Positions 42,293 to 52,304 of a DNA stretch of 64,000 nucleotides are shown one piece after another. Source of the stretch: Streptomyces sp. ADI95-17 (GTDB lineage Bacteria; Actinomycetota; Actinomycetes; Streptomycetales; Streptomycetaceae). Position numbers and translations under genes: made by a program. Location of the stretch: assembly GCF_003846175.1 (NCBI RefSeq), contig NZ_ML123050.1, positions 718,409 to 782,408 of the forward strand, read 5' to 3'. The notes below the pieces were generated by a model. That model worked only from the letters and a program-made list of their open reading frames with translations. It had not been told where the DNA came from and did not search any database. The first letter of the stretch is position 1. The number at the start of each line of letters is the position of its first letter.

Positions 42293-43810
42293 TCAGGGCC
42301 AGAGCGGGCGGGGGCCGTCGAAGACCGGGGCCATCCGCCAGGCGTCGAGCCGTTCCACCGCGACCGGTCCGGTGGCCTCGATCCCGACGGCCAGGGCGTC
42401 GGCCCTCGTCGGGTAGATCCGGGCGGCCAGTGCCCGCCCGTTCGCGAAGATCTCCAGCGCGGAGTGGTCGACGAGGACCCGCAGTTCCACGACGCCCTCG
42501 CCGTTCAACGGGAGTTCGCCGTACCGGGGTTCGCTGTCGGCGGCCGGGTCGAGGCTGCTCGTGCCGCGATGCAGCCGCAGTGTGCCGGCGCCGCCGTCCG
42601 CGGGGCGCGACACCTCGATCACGGTCCGCTCCGAGCCGTCCTCGCTCTCGCGCACCACCAGGCGGGCCGAGGCTCCGGGGACCAGCCGCAGGGTCGTCTC
42701 GATGTCGAGCTGGTCGCCGTGCACGCCGTCGAGCCGCAGACAGCGCCCGTCGGTCACGGTGAACGCACCGGTCCGCACCGCCTCGCGGCGCAGCCGGGCG
42801 AGTTCCGGGACGGGTGCCTGGGCGAGCCGGCCGTCGGCGCCGAGGGTGACGACGCGCGGCAGGGACATCACGCCGCACCAGCCGGCCTCGGCGACGGCGT
42901 CCTCCTCCCGGCCCTCCTGGAGCCAGCCGAAGAGGATGCGCCGGCCGAGTGCGTCGCGGGTGGACTGCGGGGCGTAGAAGTAGCGCTGACCGTAGTCGAG
43001 CCGGTGGAGTCCGTCGGGGGTGAAGGTGTCGCCCTCGTAGCGCCCGGTCCAGTACAGCGGGTAGTGGGTGGCGCCCTCGTCCCAGGCGGAGAAGGCGAGG
43101 ACGTCGGTGCCGTCGATCCGGAACAGGTCGACGCACTCCCACATGGTCCCGGTCCAGTCGAGGTCGGCCGCGGTGCCGGTGCCCGCGTCGCCGGTGAGCA
43201 GCGGGCCCACGTACCGCCAGTCGCGCAGGTCCTCGGACTCGTAGAGGAACGCGGTGCCGCCGACGCCCCGGATGCCGGAGCCGACGAGCTGGCGCCACTT
43301 CCCGTTCTCGCGCCAGACACAGTGGTCGCGGAAGGCGGTGATGTCGTCCCGCGGCGGGGCGGCGATCACCGGGTTGGCGGGGTCCTTGCGCCAGCTGCGC
43401 AGATCGGGCGATCCGGTGGCGACACAGGGGAGTTCGCGCTCGCCGTGCCGGCCGGAGTAGACGAGGGTGGGGGTGCCGCCGTCGTCGACGAGAACGCCGG
43501 ACCAGCAGCCGTCCCGGTCGGGGCCGTCGGTGCCGGGGACGAGCGCGACCGGTTCGTCTCTCCAGTGGACCAGGTCGCGGCTGGTGGCGTGGCCCCAGTG
43601 GATGCGGTGGTGGGCGGCGGCGAGCGGGTTGTACTGGTAGAAGAGGTGGTAGACACCGTCCCAGTGGGAAAGCCCGTTGGGGTCGTTGAGCCAGCCGCCG
43701 GGGGCGGTGAAGTGGAAGCGGGGGCGGTGCGGGTCGAGGTCGGCCCGTTCGGCCAGGCCCTTCGGCGCGTCCTCTGGGCGGGCGCGGGGCAGGGTGAGGT
43801 CGTGGGTCAT
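42293..43810 (-). CDS. Intracellular GH32 beta-fructofuranosidase
   Basis: The 505-residue enzyme has no signal peptide and carries the GH32 motifs WLNDPNG (nucleophile Asp43), AFRD (transition-state Asp; the next residue is His rather than the usual Pro), and MWECVDLF with the acid/base Glu near residue 223. It should cleave imported sucrose or fructo-oligosaccharides. It begins two bases after the stop of the transporter ATPase, so it is translated with the importer. Confidence 0.92.
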   Translation of the reverse strand: MTHDLTLPRARPEDAPKGLAERADLDPHRPRFHFTAPGGWLNDPNGLSHWDGVYHLFYQYNPLAAAHHRIHWGHATSRDLVHWRDEPVALVPGTDGPDRDGCWSGVLVDDGGTPTLVYSGRHGERELPCVATGSPDLRSWRKDPANPVIAAPPRDDITAFRDHCVWRENGKWRQLVGSGIRGVGGTAFLYESEDLRDWRYVGPLLTGDAGTGTAADLDWTGTMWECVDLFRIDGTDVLAFSAWDEGATHYPLYWTGRYEGDTFTPDGLHRLDYGQRYFYAPQSTRDALGRRILFGWLQEGREEDAVAEAGWCGVMSLPRVVTLGADGRLAQAPVPELARLRREAVRTGAFTVTDGRCLRLDGVHGDQLDIETTLRLVPGASARLVVRESEDGSERTVIEVSRPADGGAGTLRLHRGTSSLDPAADSEPRYGELPLNGEGVVELRVLVDHSALEIFANGRALAARIYPTRADALAVGIEATGPVAVERLDAWRMAPVFDGPRPLWP

Positions 43811-43812
43811 GA

Positions 43813-44840
43813 TCAGGCGTTCTCGGCTTCCGGGGTGGCCGCGGTCAGTACGCGGCGCGCGGTGGGGGTGGCGGGGGCGTAGAGGTGGCAGCGCACCCAG
43901 TGGGGCTGTCCTTCGTCCTCGCCGATGACATGGCGGACGGGCTCGGTGCGGCTGCACGTGCCCTCGTCCTCGTACGGGCACGACTCGGGCGTCAGTACGG
44001 CGGCGCGCAGCGCGGCCCGCTCGACGGGGTCGTAGCCGCTCTCGCGCTCCGGGTCGGGGACGGCGGAGAGCAGGAGCCGGGTGTAGGGGTGGGCGGGGCG
44101 GTCCATCAGGGCGAGCGAGTCGCCGCCCTCGACGAGTTCGCCGGCGAACAGCACCTGGGTGGTGTCGGCGACGTAGCGGGCCGATGCCAGGTCGTGGGTG
44201 ATGTACAGCATGGAGATGCCGTGCTCGTCGCGCAGGCGCCGCATCAGGTTGAGGATGCCGATGCGTACGGAGACGTCGAGCATCGAGGTCGGTTCGTCGG
44301 CGAGGACGAGGCGGGGGTCGACGGCGAGCGCGCGGGCGATGGCGACGCGCTGGCGCTGTCCGCCGGAGAGTTCGTGCGGGTAGGACTGGAGCATGTCCTC
44401 GCTCAGCCCGACCGTGGCGATGAGTTCGCGCAGTTCGTCCTCGCCCGCGGGCCGTCCGTGCACCAGCAGGGCGCGGCGCAGGAAGTGCTCGACGCGGTGG
44501 ACGGGGTTGAGGGAGCCGAAGGGGTCCTGGAACACCATCTGTACGGTGCCCCGGTAGGCGCGGGAGGCGCCGCGCCGCTGGGTCCGCAGCACGTCCCGGC
44601 CGTCGAGCAGGAGCTGCCCGGAGGTGGGCTGTTCGAGCCGGGCGAGGCAGCGGGCGAGGGTGGATTTGCCGCTGCCGGACTCGCCGACGAGGGCGACGAT
44701 CCTGCCGTGCGGGATGTCGAGGTCGACGGCGTTCAGGGCCCGGTGGCGGTCGCGGGAGAACAGCCCGCCCGTCCGGAAGTCCTTGGTGAGTCCGCGCACG
44801 CTCATCAGCGGGGTGCGGGTCGTGGTGGTGGCCCGGTCCG

Positions 44841-44844
<4 letters not shown>
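43813..44844 (-). CDS. Peptide-type ABC transporter ATP-binding protein (DppF/OppF-like)
   Basis: The 343-residue ATPase has Walker A GESGSGKST, signature LSGGQRQRV, Walker B LVLADEPTSMLD and switch ITHDLA, plus the C-terminal oligopeptide-transporter extension with the Cys-rich CPYEDEGTCSRTEP. The family normally serves di- or oligopeptide uptake; some members move sugars. In this operon the cargo is most likely a fructan fragment. GTG start overlapping the DppD-like stop. Confidence 0.9.
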
Positions 44845-45842
<998 letters not shown>

Positions 45843-45845
45843 CGT

Positions 45846-46793
45846 TCAGCCCTTCCGGTTGCGGTTCTTGGTGCGGCGGGCGCGCAGTCGCGGGTTGGTA
45901 ATCTCGTCGACGGCGTAGTTGACCATCGCGAGGGCGAAGGCGACGAGGGCGATGCAGAGGCCGGAGGGCACGAACACCCACCAGGCGCCGGTCATCAGCG
46001 CGCCGTCGTTGCCGGCCCAGTAGAGGTTGGTGCCCCAGCTGACGACGGAGGCGTCGCCGAGGCCGAGGAATTCCAGGCCCGCCTGGGCGCCGATCCCGAA
46101 GATGACGCAGCCCAGCAGGGTCGTCATGACGACCGATGCCATGTTGGGCAGGATCTCCCGGAACATGATCCGGATCGCGCGTTCACCGGTGACGACGGAC
46201 GCGGCGACGAAGTCCTTGCCGCGGATCGACTTGGCCTGGGCGCGCAGCACCCGGGCGGAGCCGGCCCAGCCGGTGACCACCAGGACGAGGACGACGGTCG
46301 CCGTTCCGGGCGGCATGAACGCGGCGAGGATGACGAGCAGCGGCACTCCGGGCACCAGCAGGAAGATGTTGGTGACGAGGGAGAGAACGTCGTCGACGAT
46401 CCGTCCGAAGTAGGCGCAGGCCATGCCGACGAGCACGGCGAGGGCGGTCGCGGCGAGCCCGACGCAGAATCCGACCAGCAGTGAACTGCGCGCGCCCCAC
46501 AGCGTCAGGGCGAGGACGTCCTGCCCCTTCGCCGTGGTGCCGAGCAGGTGGGAGCCGGACGGGGCCGAGGCGCCCAGGCTGTTGATCTTCGAGGGGTCGC
46601 CAGGGGCGATCAGCGGTGCCAGCAGGGCGAGCAGCACGAACACCACCAGGACGACGGCTCCGAACAGGGCCTTGCGGTTGGCGAGCAGGGACCGCAGCAG
46701 TCCGGCGCGGGCGCGACGGGGCTTCGGGGTTCCGGCGGCCGGCGGCGGCGCGGCCGGTGCGACGGGCTCCGCGCGGGAGTCGAGGGCACTCAT
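45846..46793 (-). CDS. Peptide-type ABC transporter permease (DppC/OppC-like)
   Basis: The 315-residue permease has a Pro/Ala-rich cytoplasmic tail, the OppC-type N-terminal segment (NRKALFGAVVLVVFVLLALL), LLGTTAKGQDVLALTLWGAR, the EAA loop near VVTGERAIRIMFREILPN, and six helices. Second permease of the importer. It lies 23 bases after the DppB-like gene. Confidence 0.9.
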   Translation of the reverse strand: MSALDSRAEPVAPAAPPPAAGTPKPRRARAGLLRSLLANRKALFGAVVLVVFVLLALLAPLIAPGDPSKINSLGASAPSGSHLLGTTAKGQDVLALTLWGARSSLLVGFCVGLAATALAVLVGMACAYFGRIVDDVLSLVTNIFLLVPGVPLLVILAAFMPPGTATVVLVLVVTGWAGSARVLRAQAKSIRGKDFVAASVVTGERAIRIMFREILPNMASVVMTTLLGCVIFGIGAQAGLEFLGLGDASVVSWGTNLYWAGNDGALMTGAWWVFVPSGLCIALVAFALAMVNYAVDEITNPRLRARRTKNRNRKG

Positions 46794-46816
46794 GGGTCTT
46801 CTCCTTGTCCGGCCGC

Positions 46817-47794
46817 TCAGCGGACGCGCACACGCGGGTCGAGTCGGACGTAGACGAGGTCGACGAGGAAGTTGGCGACCAGTACGGCGGCGGTGATGGT
46901 GAGGAAGATCCCCTGCATCAGCGGGTAGTCGAGGCCCTGGACGGCGGCGAGCAGCTGGAAGCCGACGCCGGGGTAGGCGAAGACGACCTCGGTGAGCAGC
47001 GCGCCGCCGACCACGAATCCGAGCGCCATGCCGAAGTTGGTGACGGACGGGAGCATCGCGTTGCGTGCCGCGTACCGGAACATGATCCGGCTCGGGCTGA
47101 GGCCCTTGGCCTCGGCCATCGTGATGTAGTCCTCGGCGACCGTGGCGATCATGGTGTTGCGCATGCCGAGCATCCAGCCGCCGATCGACACCAGGACGAT
47201 GGTCAGCGCGGGCAGGAAGAGGTGCGAGGCCGCGTTGGAGACGAAGCCCCAGGACAGTTCGGGGCTGAGGCCCACGTCGAAGGCGTGCCGCATGGGGAAC
47301 CAGCCGAGCGTCATCCCGAAGAGGTAGAGCGCGCCCATGGCCAGCCAGAAGTACGGGAACGAGCCGGCGAAGACGAGCAGTGGCGGGAACACCGAGTCGA
47401 GCAGGCCGCCGCGCCGCCAGGCGGCGATGATGCCCAGCAGGTTGCCGATGACGACGGCCACGACGAGGGCGGTGCCGCCGAGCAGCAGCGTCCAGCCGAT
47501 CTGGGAGGCGATGACCTCGGAGACGGGGGTCGGGAAGCGGGAGATGGAGATCCCCATGTTCCCGGTGCAGATGTCCTTGATGTAGTCGGTGTACTGCTGC
47601 CACATCGGGCGGTTGTCGAGGCCGAACAGCCGGCGGAGCTGGTCGATCTGCTCCGGCTGCATCTGGCTCTGCGAGCGGGCGAACATCCGGGAGACGGGGT
47701 CGCCCGGCATGAAGCGGGGCAGCATGAAGTTCAGGGTGATGGAGGCCCAGAAGGCGAGCAGGTAGAAGCCCAGGTTGCGCAGGATGTAACGCAC
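46817..47794 (-). CDS. Peptide-type ABC transporter permease (DppB/OppB-like)
   Basis: The 325-residue permease starts at GTG 47794 behind AGAGGGA. It has the DppB pattern: N-terminal helix YILRNLGFYLLAFWASI, LPRFMPGDPVSRMF, a large outer loop, and the EAA region AEAKGLSPSRIMFRYAARN followed by AMLPSVTNFGMALG. First permease of the importer, 87 bases after the binding-protein gene. Confidence 0.9.
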   Translation of the reverse strand: MRYILRNLGFYLLAFWASITLNFMLPRFMPGDPVSRMFARSQSQMQPEQIDQLRRLFGLDNRPMWQQYTDYIKDICTGNMGISISRFPTPVSEVIASQIGWTLLLGGTALVVAVVIGNLLGIIAAWRRGGLLDSVFPPLLVFAGSFPYFWLAMGALYLFGMTLGWFPMRHAFDVGLSPELSWGFVSNAASHLFLPALTIVLVSIGGWMLGMRNTMIATVAEDYITMAEAKGLSPSRIMFRYAARNAMLPSVTNFGMALGFVVGGALLTEVVFAYPGVGFQLLAAVQGLDYPLMQGIFLTITAAVLVANFLVDLVYVRLDPRVRVR

Positions 47795-47881
47795 TGGTCC
47801 CTCTCCGAATCTATGAGGGCCGGCGGCCCGTCCGTGGGGTCGGCGCGGGCGGGCCACCGGAGTGGCGGGGTGTCAGTGCGG

Positions 47882-49564
47882 TCAGTTCTTGACGGGCTTC
47901 AGGCCGGTCAGGACGAGGACGGTGGTGTCGCCGCGGTTGGTGAGCGTGGCGTAGGGGTTGTCCTCGGTCGGCCAGCCGGTGAACCGGGTGTCGGTGTAGG
48001 CGCCCCACTCCGGGCCGGGGAAGAGCGGCACGACGGGCGCTTCGTCGGCGAACAGCTTCTGCAGTCCGTCGATCGCGTCGCGCTGTCCGGCCTCGTCGGT
48101 GGCCGCGGCGAAGCGGTCGAGCAGGGCGTCGGCCCTCTTGTCGCCGAAGCGGTGGTAGTTGCTGACCGTCTTGGTGCCGGCGGGCTTGACCGAATCGGTG
48201 CCCATGGTGGTCCGGTAGAACTGGAACGGTGTGGCGCCGTTGTCGCTCCAGACGATTCCGGTGTCGTAGTCGCCGGTCTCGTAGTCGCTGACGACGGCGG
48301 CCCAGTCCGGGGACTTGACGTTCGCGGTGACGCCGATCCCGGCGAGGTTCTGCTTGATGATGTTGGCGACGGACAGCCAGTCGGAGGAGGCCGACCCGAC
48401 CGAGATGTCGAAGGTGAACGGCTTGCCGTTCTTGAGCTTCCGCTTGCCGTCGGAGCCCTTCTTGTACCCGGCGTCGTCGAGCGCCTTCGCCGCCGCGGCG
48501 GCGTCGTGCTTCGTCCAGGTGCACGAGTCGGCGAGGGTCTTGTCGCGCCACTTGTCGTAGCCACCGGACAGGCCCGTGCAGTCGGCGGGCCGGGTGTAGC
48601 CGTTCATGCCGACCTCGGTGACGCTCTCGCGGTCGACGGCCAGGCTGAGCGCCTTGCGCACCTTCACGTCGTCGAACGGCGCCCTGGTGGTGTTCATGGT
48701 CCAGTCGACCATCGAACCGGTCTTCGGGTACCAGTACTTGTTGTGCTCCGGGTCCTTGGCGACGAAGCTCTTGTCCACCTCGGGGATGAACGACTGCGTC
48801 CAGTCCGCCTCGCCGTTGACGAAGGCCAGGTTGGCGCTGTCGTTGCCGGAGAAGCCCAGCACCCGGATCCCGTCGATGCGCTGCTTCTTCGGCTGCCAGT
48901 ACTCGGGGTTCTTCCGCAGCTCGTACGACTGGCTCTGGAAGTTGGCGACTTGGGTGTACGGGCCGGAGCCGACCGGATCGGGGTTGGTGTCCTTGGCCGG
49001 GTCCTTCACCTTCGCCCAGACGTGCTCGGGCACGATGATCTGCTTGCCCAGCTCGAACAGGCCGGGCGAGTAGGGCTTGGTGAGGGAGAAGACGACCTTG
49101 TCGGTGCCTTCGGCCTTCACGGCGCGCAGGTACTCGTAGCCGCCGAGCAGCTTCTTCTGGAGCCCGAAGGTGTACGCGACGTCCGCGGCGGTCAGTGGCT
49201 TCCCGTCGGACCATTTGACGCCGTGGCGCAGGGTGAACGTGACGGTCCTGCCGTCCTTCGAGGTCTCCCAGGAGGTGGCCAGCCAGGGGGTGGCCTTCCC
49301 GTTCGCCGGGTTGTAGACGAGCATCGCCTCGTAGATCGCCTGAGTGGTCATCGGGGCGACCACCTGGCCGGGGGCGAACGGGTTGAAGTTCCGGGTGAAG
49401 GTGGCGAAGTCCTCGCGGGGGACGGTCAGGAGCTGATGACCGGAGGTGTCCCCCGCGGTGTTCGTACCGGTGCCGCTGCAGCCCGTGAGCAGCAGGGCCG
49501 CGGCGGCGACCGGGGCGGCGAGCGCTGCCGGTCGGAGGCGCCGGGCACGTATCGACGGTGCCAT
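47882..49564 (-). CDS. Family 5 (peptide-type) ABC substrate-binding lipoprotein
   Basis: The 560-residue lipoprotein has a signal peptide ending in the lipobox LLTGC and the SBP_bac_5 body: FTRNFNPFAPGQVVAP, ATSWETSKDGRTVTFTLRHG, KWSDGKPLTAADVAYTF, NPEYWQPKKQRIDGI and RKALSLAVDRE. Family 5 proteins usually bind peptides, nickel or, in some plant-polymer users, oligosaccharides. As first gene of an operon with two fructanases and a fructokinase under a LacI regulator, it probably binds fructo-oligosaccharide. AGAGAAG precedes ATG 49564. Confidence 0.9.
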   Translation of the reverse strand: MAPSIRARRLRPAALAAPVAAAALLLTGCSGTGTNTAGDTSGHQLLTVPREDFATFTRNFNPFAPGQVVAPMTTQAIYEAMLVYNPANGKATPWLATSWETSKDGRTVTFTLRHGVKWSDGKPLTAADVAYTFGLQKKLLGGYEYLRAVKAEGTDKVVFSLTKPYSPGLFELGKQIIVPEHVWAKVKDPAKDTNPDPVGSGPYTQVANFQSQSYELRKNPEYWQPKKQRIDGIRVLGFSGNDSANLAFVNGEADWTQSFIPEVDKSFVAKDPEHNKYWYPKTGSMVDWTMNTTRAPFDDVKVRKALSLAVDRESVTEVGMNGYTRPADCTGLSGGYDKWRDKTLADSCTWTKHDAAAAAKALDDAGYKKGSDGKRKLKNGKPFTFDISVGSASSDWLSVANIIKQNLAGIGVTANVKSPDWAAVVSDYETGDYDTGIVWSDNGATPFQFYRTTMGTDSVKPAGTKTVSNYHRFGDKRADALLDRFAAATDEAGQRDAIDGLQKLFADEAPVVPLFPGPEWGAYTDTRFTGWPTEDNPYATLTNRGDTTVLVLTGLKPVKN

Positions 49565-49631
49565 AATGTGGTTTCTTCTCTCTCTTCAATGGCCGAAGAC
49601 GGGTGAGGATTCCCGTCGGGCTGATTCGCAG

Positions 49632-50651
49632 TCAGACCGACGAGCGTTCGATCAGCGGGCAGTCGACCTTCATCTGTGTGGTGTCGAGCGGCTGTCCCGC
49701 TGTGAGAGCGCCGAGCATGTCGACGCCCTTGGCTCCCATGAACTCGAAGGGCAGGGCCACCGTGGTGAGGCCGGGCCGCAGGTAGGCGGCGATGAGTTCC
49801 TGGTTGTCGAATCCGATGACGGCGATGTCGTCCGGGATCCGCAGTCCGCGTTCCTTGATGGCGTCGTAAGCACCCATCGCCATGCGGTCGTTGCCGCAGA
49901 ACAGTGCCGTGGGGCGGTCGCCCTCGCGGTCGAGGAGTTCGCAGGCCGCGGCGTAGCCGCCGTCGGCGGTGGCATGTCCCGGTACGACGAGGCTGTCGTC
50001 GATGTCCAGTCCGGCCTCGCGCAGCGCCTGTTCGTACCCCTGGCGCCGTCCGACGGCGGCCGGGATGCCGGTGTCGAGGTTGATGAATCCGATGCGCCGG
50101 TGTCCCGCGTCGAGCAGCCGTCGGGTCGCGGTGTGGCCGCCCGCCACTTCGTCGGGCACCACGGACGGCAGGGCGCCGTCCGCGTCGAAGCAGTTCACCA
50201 GGACGACCGGCACCTCGCGGGCGGCGGGCGGCAGGGTCACCGCACGGTGCCAGGTGGTGGCGTACAGCAGCCCTTCGGCACGCTGTTCCAGGAGCTTGTC
50301 GAAGGCGGCGGCCTCCATGGCCCGGTCCCGGTCCCCCGCCGTGATGAGCAGGAACTTCCCGTCGGCCCAGGCCCGGTCCTGCGCCCCCTTGATCACGTCC
50401 ACGGCGAACGGCGCGGTGACGATCTCGGTGATCAGGCCGTACCACTCGCTGCGCTTGGCGGCGAGCGCCCGCGCCCCGGCGTTGGGCCGGTAGCCGAGCT
50501 CCTCGATGGAGGCCCGGATTCGCAGCCGGGTCTCTTCGGGGATGCCGGCGTCGGCGCGCTCGTTCAGGACGAAGGAGACGGTGGTGCGCGAGACTCCGGC
50601 ATGGCGGGCGACATCACTCATCGTCACGCGTCGCGCCTTGTTCGTGGCCAC
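49632..50651 (-). CDS. LacI-family transcriptional regulator of the fructan operon
   Basis: The 339-residue regulator has the LacI helix-turn-helix and hinge: VTMSDVARHAGVSRTTVSFV then LNERADAG and GYRPNAGARALAAKRS. The effector domain has VIGFDNQELIAAYLRPGLTT. It lies 67 bases upstream of the binding-protein gene on the same strand and probably represses itself and the operon until a fructan-derived sugar is bound. GTG start at 50651. Confidence 0.92.
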   Translation of the reverse strand: MATNKARRVTMSDVARHAGVSRTTVSFVLNERADAGIPEETRLRIRASIEELGYRPNAGARALAAKRSEWYGLITEIVTAPFAVDVIKGAQDRAWADGKFLLITAGDRDRAMEAAAFDKLLEQRAEGLLYATTWHRAVTLPPAAREVPVVLVNCFDADGALPSVVPDEVAGGHTATRRLLDAGHRRIGFINLDTGIPAAVGRRQGYEQALREAGLDIDDSLVVPGHATADGGYAAACELLDREGDRPTALFCGNDRMAMGAYDAIKERGLRIPDDIAVIGFDNQELIAAYLRPGLTTVALPFEFMGAKGVDMLGALTAGQPLDTTQMKVDCPLIERSSV

Positions 50652-50708
50652 TTCGGTTACCCCCTGCGTCCCGCGGGCAGCGGGCCGTGCTCTGGTTACG
50701 CGCTTTAG

Positions 50709-50720
50709 TAACGCGCGTTA
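50709..50720. promoter_or_regulatory. LacI-type operator candidate
   Basis: TAACGCGCGTTA is a perfect 12-base palindrome with a central CG step, in a run with a second related half-site (ACGCGCTTTAGTAA, 50698-50711). It sits 58 bases upstream of the lacI-type start, in an otherwise locally AT-richer promoter region, which fits autoregulation. Confidence 0.65.
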
Positions 50721-50781
50721 GTACGATGTTGCAGGCAAGTTACGAGGGGTTGGCCAACGGTGTCAAGAGGGGTGACGGAGC

Positions 50782-50817
50782 AAGTCCCCCGCCCCCTCGG
50801 ACAGGGGCGGGGGACTT
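50782..50817 (-). terminator. Terminator after rpmE2
   Basis: A 14-base perfect stem (50782-50795 with 50804-50817) lies 16 bases past the L31 stop and blocks read-through into the LacI promoter. Confidence 0.85.
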
Positions 50818-50832
50818 GGGTCCGTACGCGGG

Positions 50833-51087
50833 TCAGGAGGCGTCCTCGCCCCCGTACCGGCGCTCGAACTTGGCGACCTGCCCCTCCGAGTCGACGACGC
50901 GCGCCTTCCCGGTGAAGAAGGGGTGGCTCTCGGCGGAGATCTCCACGTCGATGACGGGGTAGCTGTTGCCGTCGTCCCAGTCGATCGTCTGCTCGCTCGA
51001 CGCGGTGGACCGGGTCAGAAAGGCGTAGCCCGCCGAACGGTCTCGGAAGACGACGGGACGGTAGGAAGGGTGCTTGTCCTGCTGCAT
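50833..51087 (-). CDS. rpmE2: 50S ribosomal protein L31 type B
   Basis: The 84-residue protein has the L31 pattern HPSYRPVVFRDRSAGYAFLT and VEISAESHPFFTGK, and lacks the Cys ligands of the zinc-binding type A form. Streptomyces usually swaps L31 forms under zinc limitation through Zur; no convincing Zur box is seen in the 175 bases upstream. AGGAG precedes ATG 51087. Single-gene unit. Confidence 0.93.
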   Translation of the reverse strand: MQQDKHPSYRPVVFRDRSAGYAFLTRSTASSEQTIDWDDGNSYPVIDVEISAESHPFFTGKARVVDSEGQVAKFERRYGGEDAS

Positions 51088-51262
51088 GCCTGCTCCTGGG
51101 GAGGTACGCGGTCGGCACGAGGTTGTCCCGACCAGCCTCGCGAACCGGCACGGCCCGCGCGATCGGACACGTCCGTACGGGCGTCGGCGCGCGGGCGTAC
51201 CGGGTCGGGATCCCCACCGCGCTGCGGCACCCCTGCCGCAGGGCGCGCGTCCCCGCCGGTGC

Positions 51263-52144
51263 TCAGCGGACGGCCGCCTCCACCGCGTCGGCCACCAGGT
51301 CCAGGAAGGTGGCATGGGCCCGTGCGCTGCACACCGGCTCCGGGTTCCACGGCACCACCCGGGCGGCCCCCTCGATCGCCGCCCAGTCGGCGTTGGTCCG
51401 CAACTCGTCCAGTGGTGTGGCGTTGGCCCGGATGTCGGCGAGCACCACCGCCGGGCGCAGCGCCGCCGCTTCCGCCCAGCCGACCGTGGACCAGTTCGCG
51501 CCGGGGCCCTCGGCCGGCTCCACGAGGTCGACGCCGAGCTCGGCCAGCACCCGCAGCTCCGGCCACATCCGGGGGCGGGCGAGGTGGGTCTGTTCCTGGC
51601 CGGCCGGGGAGAGCGCAACGACCCGGGGCCGGTCCGAACCGGCGACGAGCGTGCTCAGCCGGCGCCGGGCGGCGTCCAGGTCCTGGGTCGCCGCCTCCGG
51701 CTCCTCGGCCCCGAGCGAGCGGGCGAGCAGGGCGAACCGGTCGCCGATCTCGGCGAGGGTGCGCGCCTGGCCCACGTCGATGACGACGACCGGGACGTGC
51801 TCCTCCAGATGCTTGGCGGTCTGAGCGGCGAGCCCGTAGACATGACCTCCGCCGTAGCTGACCGCCACGACGAGGTCCGGCTCACCGCTCAGCAGGGTGT
51901 CCACGTCCAGGGTGCTGCCCGCGCCGAGGTAGCCGACCTCGGCCAAGGGCAGCGAACCGGTCTTCGCCGCGTCCGGCACGGCCCGGTCGTCGTGATCGGA
52001 GCCGAATATCGCGCCGGGGCGTATTCCGTGGTCCCACAGGGTCGCTCCGGCCTGGACATAGGCGAGCACCCGCGCCGGGCGCCGCTCGGCCGTCGACAAC
52101 TGTCCACGATCGTCGGAGAACTGCCACACGGTCTGCTCCCTCAC
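51263..52144 (-). CDS. TroA-fold siderophore-type binding protein without signal peptide
   Basis: The 293-residue protein has the type III binding-protein fold (ATLWDHGIRPGAIFG, EPDLVVAVSYGGG, RPAVVLADIR) as in iron-siderophore receptors, but starts directly with MREQTVWQFSDDRGQLSTAE and has no signal sequence or lipobox. It may act in the cytoplasm, or the true start may be missed; no hydrophobic segment exists upstream in frame before the esterase gene. The neighbouring esterase suggests handling of a ferri-siderophore. GTG start at 52144 with GAGGGG upstream. Confidence 0.75.
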   Translation of the reverse strand: MREQTVWQFSDDRGQLSTAERRPARVLAYVQAGATLWDHGIRPGAIFGSDHDDRAVPDAAKTGSLPLAEVGYLGAGSTLDVDTLLSGEPDLVVAVSYGGGHVYGLAAQTAKHLEEHVPVVVIDVGQARTLAEIGDRFALLARSLGAEEPEAATQDLDAARRRLSTLVAGSDRPRVVALSPAGQEQTHLARPRMWPELRVLAELGVDLVEPAEGPGANWSTVGWAEAAALRPAVVLADIRANATPLDELRTNADWAAIEGAARVVPWNPEPVCSARAHATFLDLVADAVEAAVR

Positions 52145-52304
52145 GTCACACGCCCCTCACCACCGGTCGCCGCACCCCGCTTCCCGGGGTCGTACACCAG
52201 TACCTGCCCAGCAAACTCCGGTGACACCCCATCCGTCGGCCGGTCGCCGGGGATGGCGCGAAGACGCCCGCGCACGAACGGCCGGCGCGATCGGCGGACG
52301 GCTC

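Noticed and set aside
38751..42416. A 1221-codon plus-strand open frame opposite the levanase gene
   Set aside because: The minus strand encodes a clear GH32 enzyme with signal peptide and ribosome binding site; the plus frame is rich in Gly, Arg and Val without any recognisable domain.
50833..51262. A Zur box upstream of the L31 type B gene
   Set aside because: Type B L31 genes are often Zur-controlled, but no AT-rich Zur-like inverted repeat was found in this region.
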